Shown: in pieces, positions 5,823 to 13,537 of the stretch
Position numbering within the stretch: position 1 is the first letter of the stretch
How the letters are laid out: every line of letters begins with the position of its first letter
Notes under the pieces: generated by a model
The model's database searches: none
What the model was told of the DNA's origin: nothing
The model's input: the letters and a program-made list of their open reading frames with translations, nothing else
Position numbers and translations under genes: made by a program
Source of the DNA: Candidatus Omnitrophota bacterium
Lineage (GTDB): Bacteria; Hinthialibacterota; Hinthialibacteria; Hinthialibacterales; JAKPRU01
Direction: 5' to 3'
DNA: 19,507 nucleotides
Assembly: GCA_029557025.1 (NCBI GenBank)
Contig: JAKPRU010000914.1
Location: 1-19,507 of the forward strand

Positions 5823-8348
5823 ATGTCGCAAATTACACTGTTCGGTCTGTTCGTTCCGGAAAAGGCATTCCCCGTCTCTGCGGGTAACGTGACGGCAAAA
5901 ACCGGCCCGACGACAGGCGGCGGTGCGGTGTCGTTCGATCAAGCGCTCCTCGAAGCGCTCCAGGCCGGGGGTATCAAACAGGCGAAGATCGATCCCAACA
6001 CGGCTCTCACAACGAACTCACCAAATGTCGAATCCGTGCCATTGTCGTTCCTGTTCCCGACGGAATCCGCTCCCACAATAATGGAGGAATCCTCGGCATC
6101 CAAAAGCGAAATACGGCTGTATGTTCCCGCCTCCGCCATATCGGAAGATTCTCAGGGCCGGCTTTTGATCTCTCTCGAGGAACTGTCAAAACTTCTGGAA
6201 AAGGTTCAGGGAAGTTCCGAACAGGTTCCATCAGAAACGACGTCTGAGGAGGCGGTCATTACAGGCGACGGCGTTTTCCTGAACACGGGTTCCCTTCAGA
6301 GCGCAACAACCGAACCGGCTGCGGTCGATCAAACAAATATCACAATAGAAAAAGTCTCAAGCGATCCATCCATTCTCAAGTCCGATACATTCCGGGAGAC
6401 GGTCGCGACAGTCAGAGGGGGCGCCGATACGTTAACCGAAGAAACAGCCGATTTCCGGGCTGTTTCTTCAAGGGCGTTCCCATTTTCCGATACGGTAACC
6501 GAAAGCGACAGTGAGATAATCAAATCACAAGTGGTCGCCGTTAATCAACCAGAAGAACCTGCACCGACTTCACCAGAACCCCAAGGGGAGGAATTGTCGA
6601 TTTCTGCCACTGGACAAGATCGTTTGCCGGACCCACGGACTCCAGAAATGCCCCCGGCCGAGAAGGCATTCAACTTGCAGCCCTCCTTGATGACCCAACG
6701 GTGGAACCGGCAGATGGACCCCTCGGATGTGGCTACGACAGATGACTCGATAAAGAAGAGAATGCAATCCATAACGTCTCAACGGTCAGCCAAAGAGGAT
6801 TCCCCTGTCCCGATATCTTCCCCGGTTCAGTTGGTTGTGGATGAGAATGGCGAGGCCTTTCTTGCTTTTAGTCTCCCGGCGAGCCAGGGCAAGGATACGC
6901 AGGTTTCCGAAGGAGGGATTTCCGCTGCATCCCCTGTGGAAAAGAAAGTTTCCTCTCAGACCACTACCCTTGCTGCGATGACCTCCGAGTCCGAGGCAAA
7001 TTCGCAGACAACCGAATTTACACCGATTCGGCGCGGAGAGCATACACGCAGAATCCTCCCTGTGATGGAAGAACACCCGGTGAGCGAGTCGGAACCGAAC
7101 GAATCTTCACAAGCTATTAAGACAGCGGCTTGCGAAAAGCCCGATACCGAATTCACCGAGACATCCGTTCGGTCGATGAAACTTGCTGTTGAAACGCCAT
7201 CGATTTCCCGGAAAGCCGCTGTGACTTCGGTCCTGTCGGTTCCCGGGAATGTGGAGTCGATGTCGGAGGTCGATGTTGTGTCTCCCGGTCCGCAGGCAGA
7301 TTTGAAGGAGAGCGATACGACGGTTGTCACTGCCGGGACAGTGAACGCGGATTCCACAGAATCGCCATCGGACAGCATAGAGCAACAATCCGGGCAGAAT
7401 CCGGAACAGAAACCGATCGAGGTGATTATCCGCAAGGAGGATCTTCCGGCAGGGCTTCAGCAGCAGGTCGGTCAGAATATTACTCTGACTGTTGTTACCC
7501 CCCCGCAGTCCTCCGCTCGGGATTTCGCGCAGCTGGTTCTGGGGAAAGAGCCGGTGTTTATGAATCTCACGCTCGCGAATCTTGCGACAACGGAAGGTGA
7601 ATCCGGCGAAGAAAGCGCGGCGCAGTCGCTTGTTGAATCTGCCGAAACCTCTCTGGAGCCTCAGAATGTTGCCGTGCAAAAGGCGGAATTGGACCGTCAA
7701 CTGCTTCAGCCGTTCACAACCGACTATGAGCGGGCAGTGGAAATGGAATACAAGCCGGAACGGATTCAACGGACGGCGCCGGCCGAATCCGGAGCAGATC
7801 AAACCGGAACGGAGACAGTCGGAACCGCCCCCCGGATGACGACCAGCAACCCTTCCACCACAACCCAGGCGACGGCGCCCACCCCAACCTCGAACAGCCA
7901 GGTTGCCGAGGCACAAAAGGTGCTGGACCAGGTGGTCAAGGGAGTCAGTGGGTCACTTGGAGAGGGTCGGAGCCATATCACGATTCGGCTGTCGCCTCCC
8001 GACCTGGGGAATGTCAGCGTTCGTCTGGTCATAGAAAACGGGTCACTCACAGCGAAGCTGTTTGCGGAGCAGGCCAACACCCGCTCGCTGTTGGAACAAC
8101 ACACGAACACGCTGCGGAACTCCCTGGCCGAACAAGGCATCAAGGTAGACAACGTAGCGGTTCTTCGAGAATCCTCGGACCGCTACTCGCCACAGAACGA
8201 ACGGAACTATCAATCGCCGGAGCGCGGCTTTCGAGATCGCGATGAACAGACCTCCGGGAATCGGAAAGACAACGATCCATCCGGACAGGACCGTCGGCAT
8301 CCTCGACAACAACAGCCGGAATGGAACTTTAATAACTACTTTGCATAA
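5823..8348 (+). CDS. fliK: Flagellar hook-length control protein FliK
   Basis: This 841-residue protein is recognised by its C-terminal Flg_hook domain (about residues 715-790): HITIRLSPPDLGNVSVRLVI, then LTAKLFAEQANTRSLLEQH and LRNSLAEQGIKVDNVAVL. FliK is a secreted ruler that measures the hook and switches the export gate (FlhB) to filament substrates. The first 700 residues are Ser/Thr/Glu/Pro-rich, low in hydrophobics and probably disordered, as expected of a ruler, but longer than in enteric FliK (about 400 residues). A hydrophilic tail rich in Arg, Gln and Asn (YSPQNERNYQ... ending NNYFA) follows the domain. AGGG at 5811-5814 with an 8-base spacer supports the ATG at 5823; an in-frame TTG at 5772 has no such site. 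It is first in the hook operon, 42 bases ahead of flgD and downstream of a sigma-54-type promoter. Confidence 0.93.
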   Translation: MSQITLFGLFVPEKAFPVSAGNVTAKTGPTTGGGAVSFDQALLEALQAGGIKQAKIDPNTALTTNSPNVESVPLSFLFPTESAPTIMEESSASKSEIRLYVPASAISEDSQGRLLISLEELSKLLEKVQGSSEQVPSETTSEEAVITGDGVFLNTGSLQSATTEPAAVDQTNITIEKVSSDPSILKSDTFRETVATVRGGADTLTEETADFRAVSSRAFPFSDTVTESDSEIIKSQVVAVNQPEEPAPTSPEPQGEELSISATGQDRLPDPRTPEMPPAEKAFNLQPSLMTQRWNRQMDPSDVATTDDSIKKRMQSITSQRSAKEDSPVPISSPVQLVVDENGEAFLAFSLPASQGKDTQVSEGGISAASPVEKKVSSQTTTLAAMTSESEANSQTTEFTPIRRGEHTRRILPVMEEHPVSESEPNESSQAIKTAACEKPDTEFTETSVRSMKLAVETPSISRKAAVTSVLSVPGNVESMSEVDVVSPGPQADLKESDTTVVTAGTVNADSTESPSDSIEQQSGQNPEQKPIEVIIRKEDLPAGLQQQVGQNITLTVVTPPQSSARDFAQLVLGKEPVFMNLTLANLATTEGESGEESAAQSLVESAETSLEPQNVAVQKAELDRQLLQPFTTDYERAVEMEYKPERIQRTAPAESGADQTGTETVGTAPRMTTSNPSTTTQATAPTPTSNSQVAEAQKVLDQVVKGVSGSLGEGRSHITIRLSPPDLGNVSVRLVIENGSLTAKLFAEQANTRSLLEQHTNTLRNSLAEQGIKVDNVAVLRESSDRYSPQNERNYQSPERGFRDRDEQTSGNRKDNDPSGQDRRHPRQQQPEWNFNNYFA

Positions 8349-8390
8349 AAACATTATGAGCCATACAGGGTGAGAACAGGAGAATCAACT

Positions 8391-9074
8391 ATGTCAACCG
8401 ACGCCGTCAGCGGATTAGGCAGTACCTACACAACGGCAACAAGTGGAGTCAATTTTTCTTCCGAAGAAGTAACCCGGGAGGATTTTCTGACTCTACTCAT
8501 TGCTCAGATACAGAACCAGGATCCCCTGAATCCGATGGAGAATCAGGAATTTGTAGCCGAGCTGGCAACCTTCAGCAGTCTGGAACAGCAAACCAACCAG
8601 ACGGAATTATTGAAGAAGATTCTAGCCGCCCAGGATGGGACCTCGACTTCCCAGGCCCTCTCGCTGATCGGGCAGGATGTAGTTGCCGCAGTCAATACAT
8701 TCAACTATCGCTCCGGAGACACTCCGACATTTCTGTTTCAAGCGACATCGACCGGTGATGCGGTTGTGAAAATTACCAGTTCCTCCGGGACGGTGGTCCG
8801 AACGGAGACGCTGCACATTAACGATACCGGGAATCACATCTATGAGTTTGACGGTCTGGGGGAATATGGGAATGAATTGGCACCCGGCGAATACACGATT
8901 TCCATCGGGTCTCCGATCAACAGTAGCGGAGATACATTGAATTACGATGTGTATCTGACCGGTCAAGTTTCCGAGGTCCAATTTCAAGAAGGCGTTCCCG
9001 TGCTGCTGGTCGGGAATCAGACAGTGTACCTGAGCGATGTCAAGTCGGTTCGACATCGGGATGAGGCCGCATAA
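8391..9074 (+). CDS. flgD: Flagellar hook assembly (capping) protein FlgD
   Basis: This 227-residue protein carries the FlgD hallmark REDFLTLLIAQIQNQDPLNP (residues 29-48), followed by EFVAELATFSSLEQQ and a helix with TELLKKIL. The C-terminal half (SLIGQDVVA... with PGEYTISIGS) is the usual tudor/FlgD-Ig pair. FlgD is exported by the flagellar apparatus, sits as a scaffold at the tip of the growing hook, and lets FlgE subunits polymerise. AGGAGA at 8378-8383 with a 7-base spacer selects the ATG at 8391; the in-frame GTG at 8370 lacks a site. Length and domain order are ordinary. It lies between fliK and flgE, an arrangement known from many flagellar operons. Confidence 0.95.
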   Translation: MSTDAVSGLGSTYTTATSGVNFSSEEVTREDFLTLLIAQIQNQDPLNPMENQEFVAELATFSSLEQQTNQTELLKKILAAQDGTSTSQALSLIGQDVVAAVNTFNYRSGDTPTFLFQATSTGDAVVKITSSSGTVVRTETLHINDTGNHIYEFDGLGEYGNELAPGEYTISIGSPINSSGDTLNYDVYLTGQVSEVQFQEGVPVLLVGNQTVYLSDVKSVRHRDEAA

Positions 9075-9122
9075 GGTCATCCGAAAAGGGACCGGAAATC
9101 TACGAGTTGAGGAGGTACAGGA

Positions 9123-9251
9123 ATCAGGCCATTCTCGGAACAGAATAGAGGCTACGGCATTGAAGGGGATCGATCCGGTGTGGAAGCCGGGTTGATCCGA
9201 CAACTTTCTCAGAATCTATGGAATGCTGACATGGAGGTCACCTTACAATGA
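9123..9251 (+). CDS. Possible 42-codon ORF coupled to flgE, non-AUG start (doubtful)
   Basis: In the 173-base flgD-flgE gap, a strong GAGGAGG (9109-9115) is followed after 7 bases by ATC. From there a frame without stops reads RPFSEQNRGYGIEGD...LIRQLSQNLWNADMEV and ends at a TGA (9249-9251) overlapping the flgE ATG as ATGA, the classic coupling arrangement. No ATG, GTG or TTG lies at the right distance from the site; the first GTG is near 9178. The product is not recognised. Some flagellar operons have a small gene at this position (the TIGR02530 family), but no resemblance is visible. It may be a vestige, or a leader that only feeds ribosomes to flgE. Confidence 0.22.
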   Translation: MRPFSEQNRGYGIEGDRSGVEAGLIRQLSQNLWNADMEVTLQ

Positions 9252-12200
9252 GTATTCGGTCGATTTTCACGGGTTTAACCGGACTGAACACGATTGACAA
9301 GAATATAGATGTCATCGGCAACAACATAGCGAATGTGAACACGGTGGGATTTCGGGCGGGACGGGCGACGTTTGATGATTTGTTTGTGTCCACCCTGTTT
9401 GCGGGTGTGGGCAGTCAGGGCGCGCGTGGCGGCATCAATCCGCGGCAGATCGGTTCCGGAGTCTCGCTGGGCAGCGTGGATACGATTTTCAGCCAGGGAA
9501 ACCTGCAAACCACGGGTCGCCTGCTTGACCTGGCCATCCAGGGAGAAGGATTTTTTGTGCTGCGAGATAACGACATGCAGCAGGTGCTGACCCGGGCCGG
9601 GAATTTCTCCCTGGATACCAACGGATACCTGGTCGATCCGGGGAACGGATACCGTTTGCAGGGTCGGCAGGCCAACGCGGTGGGGCAGATCGACAATACC
9701 AAGCCGGTTTCCGATCTTCGTCTGGACTTCGGCAGCACGATTGCGGCCCAGAAAACGACCAGTGTCACCGCGGGCGGCAACCTGTATGCCAACAGTGAGC
9801 CGATCCCGGCCACCGTGTCCAGCAGCCTGCAAGGACTGTTCAACCGATACGGTGAAAGTGTCGGCCTCTTGAACGGCGATGTGATTCGATTTGAAACCGG
9901 CTTTGTGGATCTGGCCAATGCACCGGACAATGTTGTCGAGCCGATTGATCTTTCAAAATTTGATTTCGGCAAGGGTGCGGGAGTTATCCTGTCGGTAGGC
10001 GCCAACACCACACTGGAGGATCTTGCGAAGGCCATCGACGATGCCCTGGACGCGGTAGTGGAAAAGAGCATTCCGGGGTCCGAGAGCGCTTTCCAGGTTT
10101 CCGTGGATACCGAAACAGGCCAGTTTATTTTCCAGAACGGTTCCGATGCGCTGAGGGGGGTTCGGGTAGGCCTTGCCCCACGGGGCACGGATTCCGTACC
10201 TCCAAAACAAGCCAACCGGATTCTCGGTGAGATATTTACCACCGTAGGCGATCCGAATTTCACGCGGACGCTCGATGTTGCGGCCAATTCCATTGTCCGG
10301 ACAGAGGCGTTGACCCAGGCCAATCGAACCTCCTCCATTGAAGTGTTCGATTCCCAAGGCAATTCGCGGACTCTTACGCTCGGTTTCGCACGCGACAGTC
10401 GCCCGCCTGAGGCGATCGGCAGCACGCAGATCGGGAAGCTTCTGGACCGCGATCAACGAGCGATTATATACGGCGGATTTCCCCAGAATCCGACTTTTGC
10501 CGAGCCGGTCATCGATCCGACCAATAACACGGCGGTGTTCACGGCGTATCAAATCGACAATATCGTGGCCACACAGGGTGTTTATTCTTTCAACGATAGT
10601 GTGGGGAACATGATTTCCCTGCGTTTGAGTGATGGGGCGATCTCATTTAACGGGCAGGAGTTTCTGCTGCCGACTGACACGACCCTGGCAAACGGAACTG
10701 CGCTCACGGCGGCAGATCAGGCGATTCTTCACGCGCTCAATGTGCAAGGTCCTCAGCAGTTGAATATCGGCGGGGGATTCATGGATCAGGGATTCACCAA
10801 GGAAACCACGCTGGAGAATATTCGGGAGCGCATTGAAAGTCGGATCAATAACGCCGTGGCGACCCTGGTAACCGGTATGACCAGCGCCGATGTGGCCTCC
10901 AACCTGGCCGGCACAACCATTCCAGGGCTTGCCGGATCGACCAACCCATTGACCGTCCAATCCGATTACGTTCTGCCGGAGCTTCAAATCGACCTGACCG
11001 ACGAAGGATCTTTCGAGTTCTCATTCAAGGAGAACACCGCAGCGGCCTCGTTGGGAAAGGCATCGAATTCGGCTTACCAGTCCGCGCTGGCGACCTCCGC
11101 CGGAGGGGAAGCGAACCTTGGGCTGATGATGGACTTGGCGGCCAAAACCCGGTCTGTGCGTGTCTCCACGCTCGCTGAAACCCCGGCCGGCTCCGGCACA
11201 TTTGTTGCGGATAACCAGGTGGATAATGATGTAACGGATGCAACGGTCACCAAGTTTACCGGGTCGCCGTTCGCCGCCAATCTGGCGGATGCATTTACGA
11301 TCGGTGCAACAGACAACGGCAATCTGGCGAATGTCAATCCTGCGGACAATCCGAATACCGGTTCGGCACCTGAGCAAAGCAATCCCTCGACTGTGGCTGC
11401 CGCACTGGGCATTCGGGATTCCGGTGTGCAGTTGGTTGCGCTCAGCACCGGGATGTTTGCCGGATCGGACATTGTCGACAGCGCCGGGAATCCGGTTGTA
11501 ACCGGACGGTTTGCCGGAACAAAAGCCTTCGATGCCCAAGCGAATGCGTTCAATGCTCTGTTTAATCCTCGCGGGTATGGAATAGCGGAGAGTTTCAATG
11601 GGGATTCCACCATCGATCGGCCCGATCACCTGCCTCTGTCCGGCATTTCGGTTTCTACCACGGATACGGGTCCCGCTGAGACCAACACCTTCCATACTAC
11701 CAGCGATATGCGACGAAACTCGTATGCCTGGCAGGCGGTGGTTCCTAATTCAGCGAACACCGTTCCAACCGGAACGGTAGGGTATGTGGATTTCGACAGC
11801 AGCGGAAAATTTTTCAGTTACGGCAATGGAAGCCTGGATACACCGACCATCAATTTTGATCCCGATGGAACCGACCCGGTAAACGGTGGTGTCGATCCGC
11901 TCAACTTCCAGCTGGATCTGACTGCAATGACTCACTACGGAAACGCGAGCGATACGGCGACCCTGTTGAACCAAAACGGGCGCGGTGTCGGCAGTCTGGA
12001 AAGTGTAAGTATTTCCCCGGACGGATTGATTATCGGGGCGTTCTCCAACGGCGCGACACGCTATCTTGGCGGAATTGTCCTGGCGCAGGTGACCAACGAA
12101 GGCGGATTGATTCAATTGGGCGATACGCTGTTTGCGGAAGGCGCCAACTCGGGTCAGATCACGGTTTACGATCCCGGGATGGGCGGAACCGGTGAAATTC

Positions 12201-12346
12201 AGTCCGGCAATCTGGAACTCTCCAATGTGGATATCGCGACGGAGTTTACCAACCTGATTGTGTCACAGCGTGCGTTCTCGGCGAACAGTCGAATCATCAC
12301 CACCAATGATCAGATCCTTCAGGAAGTGGTGAACCTGGTTCGGTAA
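9248..12346 (+). CDS. flgE: Flagellar hook protein FlgE, exceptionally long
   Basis: This 1032-residue protein has intact hook ends. The N-terminus is MSIRSIFTGLTGLNTIDKN followed by IGNNIANVNTVGFRAGRATF, the flagellar rod/hook signature, then LLDLAIQGEGFFVLRDN and LTRAGNFSLDTNGYLVDPGN. The C-terminus is LGGIVLAQVTNEGGL, SGNLELSNVDIATEFTNLIV and QRAFSANSRIITTNDQILQ. FlgE_D2-like segments occur near residues 355-385 (IEVFDSQGNSRTLTLGF) and 825-900 (AWQAVVPNS...VGYVDFDSSGKF...NFQLDLTAMTHYG). Enteric FlgE has about 400 residues; the extra roughly 440 residues between these segments form a Gly/Ala/Asn/Thr-rich insertion expected on the outer hook surface. GGAGG at 9233-9237 precedes the ATG by 10 bases. 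An intrinsic terminator follows the gene. The frame is continuous, with no sign of gene fusion. Confidence 0.95.
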   Translation: MSIRSIFTGLTGLNTIDKNIDVIGNNIANVNTVGFRAGRATFDDLFVSTLFAGVGSQGARGGINPRQIGSGVSLGSVDTIFSQGNLQTTGRLLDLAIQGEGFFVLRDNDMQQVLTRAGNFSLDTNGYLVDPGNGYRLQGRQANAVGQIDNTKPVSDLRLDFGSTIAAQKTTSVTAGGNLYANSEPIPATVSSSLQGLFNRYGESVGLLNGDVIRFETGFVDLANAPDNVVEPIDLSKFDFGKGAGVILSVGANTTLEDLAKAIDDALDAVVEKSIPGSESAFQVSVDTETGQFIFQNGSDALRGVRVGLAPRGTDSVPPKQANRILGEIFTTVGDPNFTRTLDVAANSIVRTEALTQANRTSSIEVFDSQGNSRTLTLGFARDSRPPEAIGSTQIGKLLDRDQRAIIYGGFPQNPTFAEPVIDPTNNTAVFTAYQIDNIVATQGVYSFNDSVGNMISLRLSDGAISFNGQEFLLPTDTTLANGTALTAADQAILHALNVQGPQQLNIGGGFMDQGFTKETTLENIRERIESRINNAVATLVTGMTSADVASNLAGTTIPGLAGSTNPLTVQSDYVLPELQIDLTDEGSFEFSFKENTAAASLGKASNSAYQSALATSAGGEANLGLMMDLAAKTRSVRVSTLAETPAGSGTFVADNQVDNDVTDATVTKFTGSPFAANLADAFTIGATDNGNLANVNPADNPNTGSAPEQSNPSTVAAALGIRDSGVQLVALSTGMFAGSDIVDSAGNPVVTGRFAGTKAFDAQANAFNALFNPRGYGIAESFNGDSTIDRPDHLPLSGISVSTTDTGPAETNTFHTTSDMRRNSYAWQAVVPNSANTVPTGTVGYVDFDSSGKFFSYGNGSLDTPTINFDPDGTDPVNGGVDPLNFQLDLTAMTHYGNASDTATLLNQNGRGVGSLESVSISPDGLIIGAFSNGATRYLGGIVLAQVTNEGGLIQLGDTLFAEGANSGQITVYDPGMGGTGEIQSGNLELSNVDIATEFTNLIVSQRAFSANSRIITTNDQILQEVVNLVR

Positions 12347-12403
12347 TCGAATTGGAATGACGGGTGGAGGAATGGTCTCCCCCGACGGAAGATGAGGAGC
12401 AGA

Positions 12404-12441
12404 ACGGAGGGAGGTCCCTGAAGACCTCTCTCCGTTTTATT
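12404..12441 (+). terminator. Rho-independent terminator after flgE
   Basis: A 13 bp stem, ACGGAGGGAGGTC (12404-12416) with GACCTCTCTCCGT (12423-12435), contains a single G-U pair, has a 6-base loop (CCTGAA) and runs straight into TTTTATTGT. Stem, loop and U-tract spacing are all as expected. It separates flgE from flbD and the stator genes. Confidence 0.85.
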
Positions 12442-12452
12442 GTATCTCAATG

Positions 12453-12481
12453 TTGCTTCTCATTGGCCGAGTCAGTATGAT
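12453..12481 (+). promoter_or_regulatory. Sigma-70-type promoter for the flbD-mot-maf operon
   Basis: TTGCTT (12453-12458), a 17-base spacer and TATGAT (12476-12481) lie just after the flgE terminator and 40 bases before the flbD ATG. The predicted start is near 12488. A small hairpin (CGAAGG/CCTTCG) follows at the start of the leader, before the GAGG ribosome-binding site. Confidence 0.55.
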
Positions 12482-12521
12482 GACTTCGCGAAGGAAGCCT
12501 TCGAGATCAGCGAGGAATTTA

Positions 12522-12731
12522 ATGATTCGCGTAACCCGATTCAGCGGCCAGCAATACCTGATCAATGCAGACCAGATCGAGACTATCGAGTCGGCCCCGG
12601 ACACGATTATTACACTGCTGTCGGGGCGGAAGCATATTGTCCGCGAGAATACGGATGAACTACTGAACCGGATTCTGGCCTACCGCAAGGGTGTCCTGGC
12701 CGGTGTCATTGTCAGTAGAAAGGAGACCTAG
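12522..12731 (+). CDS. flbD: FlbD/SwrD-family flagellar protein
   Basis: A 69-residue protein beginning MIRVTRFSGQQYLINADQIE and continuing IESAPDTIITLLSGRKHIVRE, then ELLNRILAYRK. This is the small FlbD family (pfam FlbD), which sits between flgE and motA in many Gram-positive and spirochaete flagellar operons. The Bacillus subtilis member SwrD raises motor power for swarming, plausibly through the stator; it is unrelated to the Caulobacter transcription factor also called FlbD. GAGG (12512-12515) lies 6 bases before the ATG at 12522; the frame can be extended to an ATG at 12450, but that lies before the predicted transcription start and adds residues unlike the family. It ends 2 bases before the motA start codon, so translation is probably coupled. 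Confidence 0.92.
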   Translation: MIRVTRFSGQQYLINADQIETIESAPDTIITLLSGRKHIVRENTDELLNRILAYRKGVLAGVIVSRKET

Positions 12732-12733
12732 CC

Positions 12734-13495
12734 TTGGACGTCGGGACAGTTGTCGGACTTGTGTTGGCCTACGGGATGATTGTCGCCTCGGTTGGTCCTA
12801 GCGCCCTTATGACGTTCGTCGATGTGCCCAGCATCTTCTGTACTTTTGGGGGGACCATCTCGGTCGTATTGATTCACTTCCCGATTTCGCAAATACTGAA
12901 CATCGGCAGCGTGATCAAGAATGCGATCTTCACGAGACCCCAATCGCCTTTGGACATAGTGAGCCTTCTGGTCAGTTTCTCCGAGAAGGCGCGCCGGGAG
13001 GGGATTCTCTCGCTGGAAAGTTCCATGGATGAGGTTCAGGATCCCTTTATCCGCACCGGACTGCGCCTGGCCGTGGACGGTGTAGAGCCGGAGTTGATTA
13101 AGGATATTCTGCACACGGAACTGGCGTTTATCGAAGACCGCCACAAGTCCGGGACCCAGCTGCTTGAATATATGGCGACAGCGGCCCCCGCGTTTGGGAT
13201 GATCGGGACGTTGATCGGGCTGGTGTTGATGCTTCAGACGCTGGACGATCCTTCCAAGATCGGTCCCTCGATGGCCGTGGCGATCCTGACCACTCTGTAC
13301 GGAGCGTTGTTCGCCAATGCGACCTGCATTCCCCTGGCGGGAAAACTGAAAATACGCACATCGGAGGAAGTTCTCCTGAAGGAAATCGCGATCGAAGGGG
13401 TCATGTCCATTCAATCGGGTGATAATCCACGCATTCTCGAACAGAAGCTTCTGGCGTTTCTGCCGCCATCCATGCGACCCGAAGGGCAAGAATAA
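12734..13495 (+). CDS. motA: Flagellar stator protein MotA/PomA
   Basis: This 253-residue inner-membrane protein surrounds the B subunit in the ion-driven stator and pushes on FliG. Visible are TM1 (GTVVGLVLAYGMIVASVG), TM2 after FVDVPSIF, a cytoplasmic loop with ARREGILSLE and DPFIRTGLRLAVDG, then TM3 with TAAPAFGMIGTLIGLVLML and TM4 with LTTLYGALFANATCIPLAGK. The two family prolines are present (Pro152 and Pro200; 48 residues apart, compared with 49 in Escherichia coli). The start is a TTG: AAAGGAG (12719-12725) lies 8 bases before it, and the resulting MDVGTVVGLVL matches the usual N-terminus (MDxxTxxGLxL). The weak start may lower its yield relative to the B subunits. Confidence 0.95.
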   Translation: MDVGTVVGLVLAYGMIVASVGPSALMTFVDVPSIFCTFGGTISVVLIHFPISQILNIGSVIKNAIFTRPQSPLDIVSLLVSFSEKARREGILSLESSMDEVQDPFIRTGLRLAVDGVEPELIKDILHTELAFIEDRHKSGTQLLEYMATAAPAFGMIGTLIGLVLMLQTLDDPSKIGPSMAVAILTTLYGALFANATCIPLAGKLKIRTSEEVLLKEIAIEGVMSIQSGDNPRILEQKLLAFLPPSMRPEGQE

Positions 13496-13537
13496 GAAAC
13501 ACATTACAGTGTCTCTGTGGAAGAGAGGAGTAAAACC

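Noticed and set aside
7107..7916. A 269-codon minus-strand frame opposite fliK.
   Set aside because: Shadow of the low-complexity FliK region; Arg/Gly/Cys-rich translation with no motif.
9075..9247. A second sigma-54 promoter directly upstream of flgE.
   Set aside because: No GG-N10-GC with TGGCA or TTGC flanks was found in the gap.
9415..10425. A 336-codon minus-strand frame, and others, opposite flgE.
   Set aside because: Antisense to the well-conserved hook N-terminus; composition is not protein-like.
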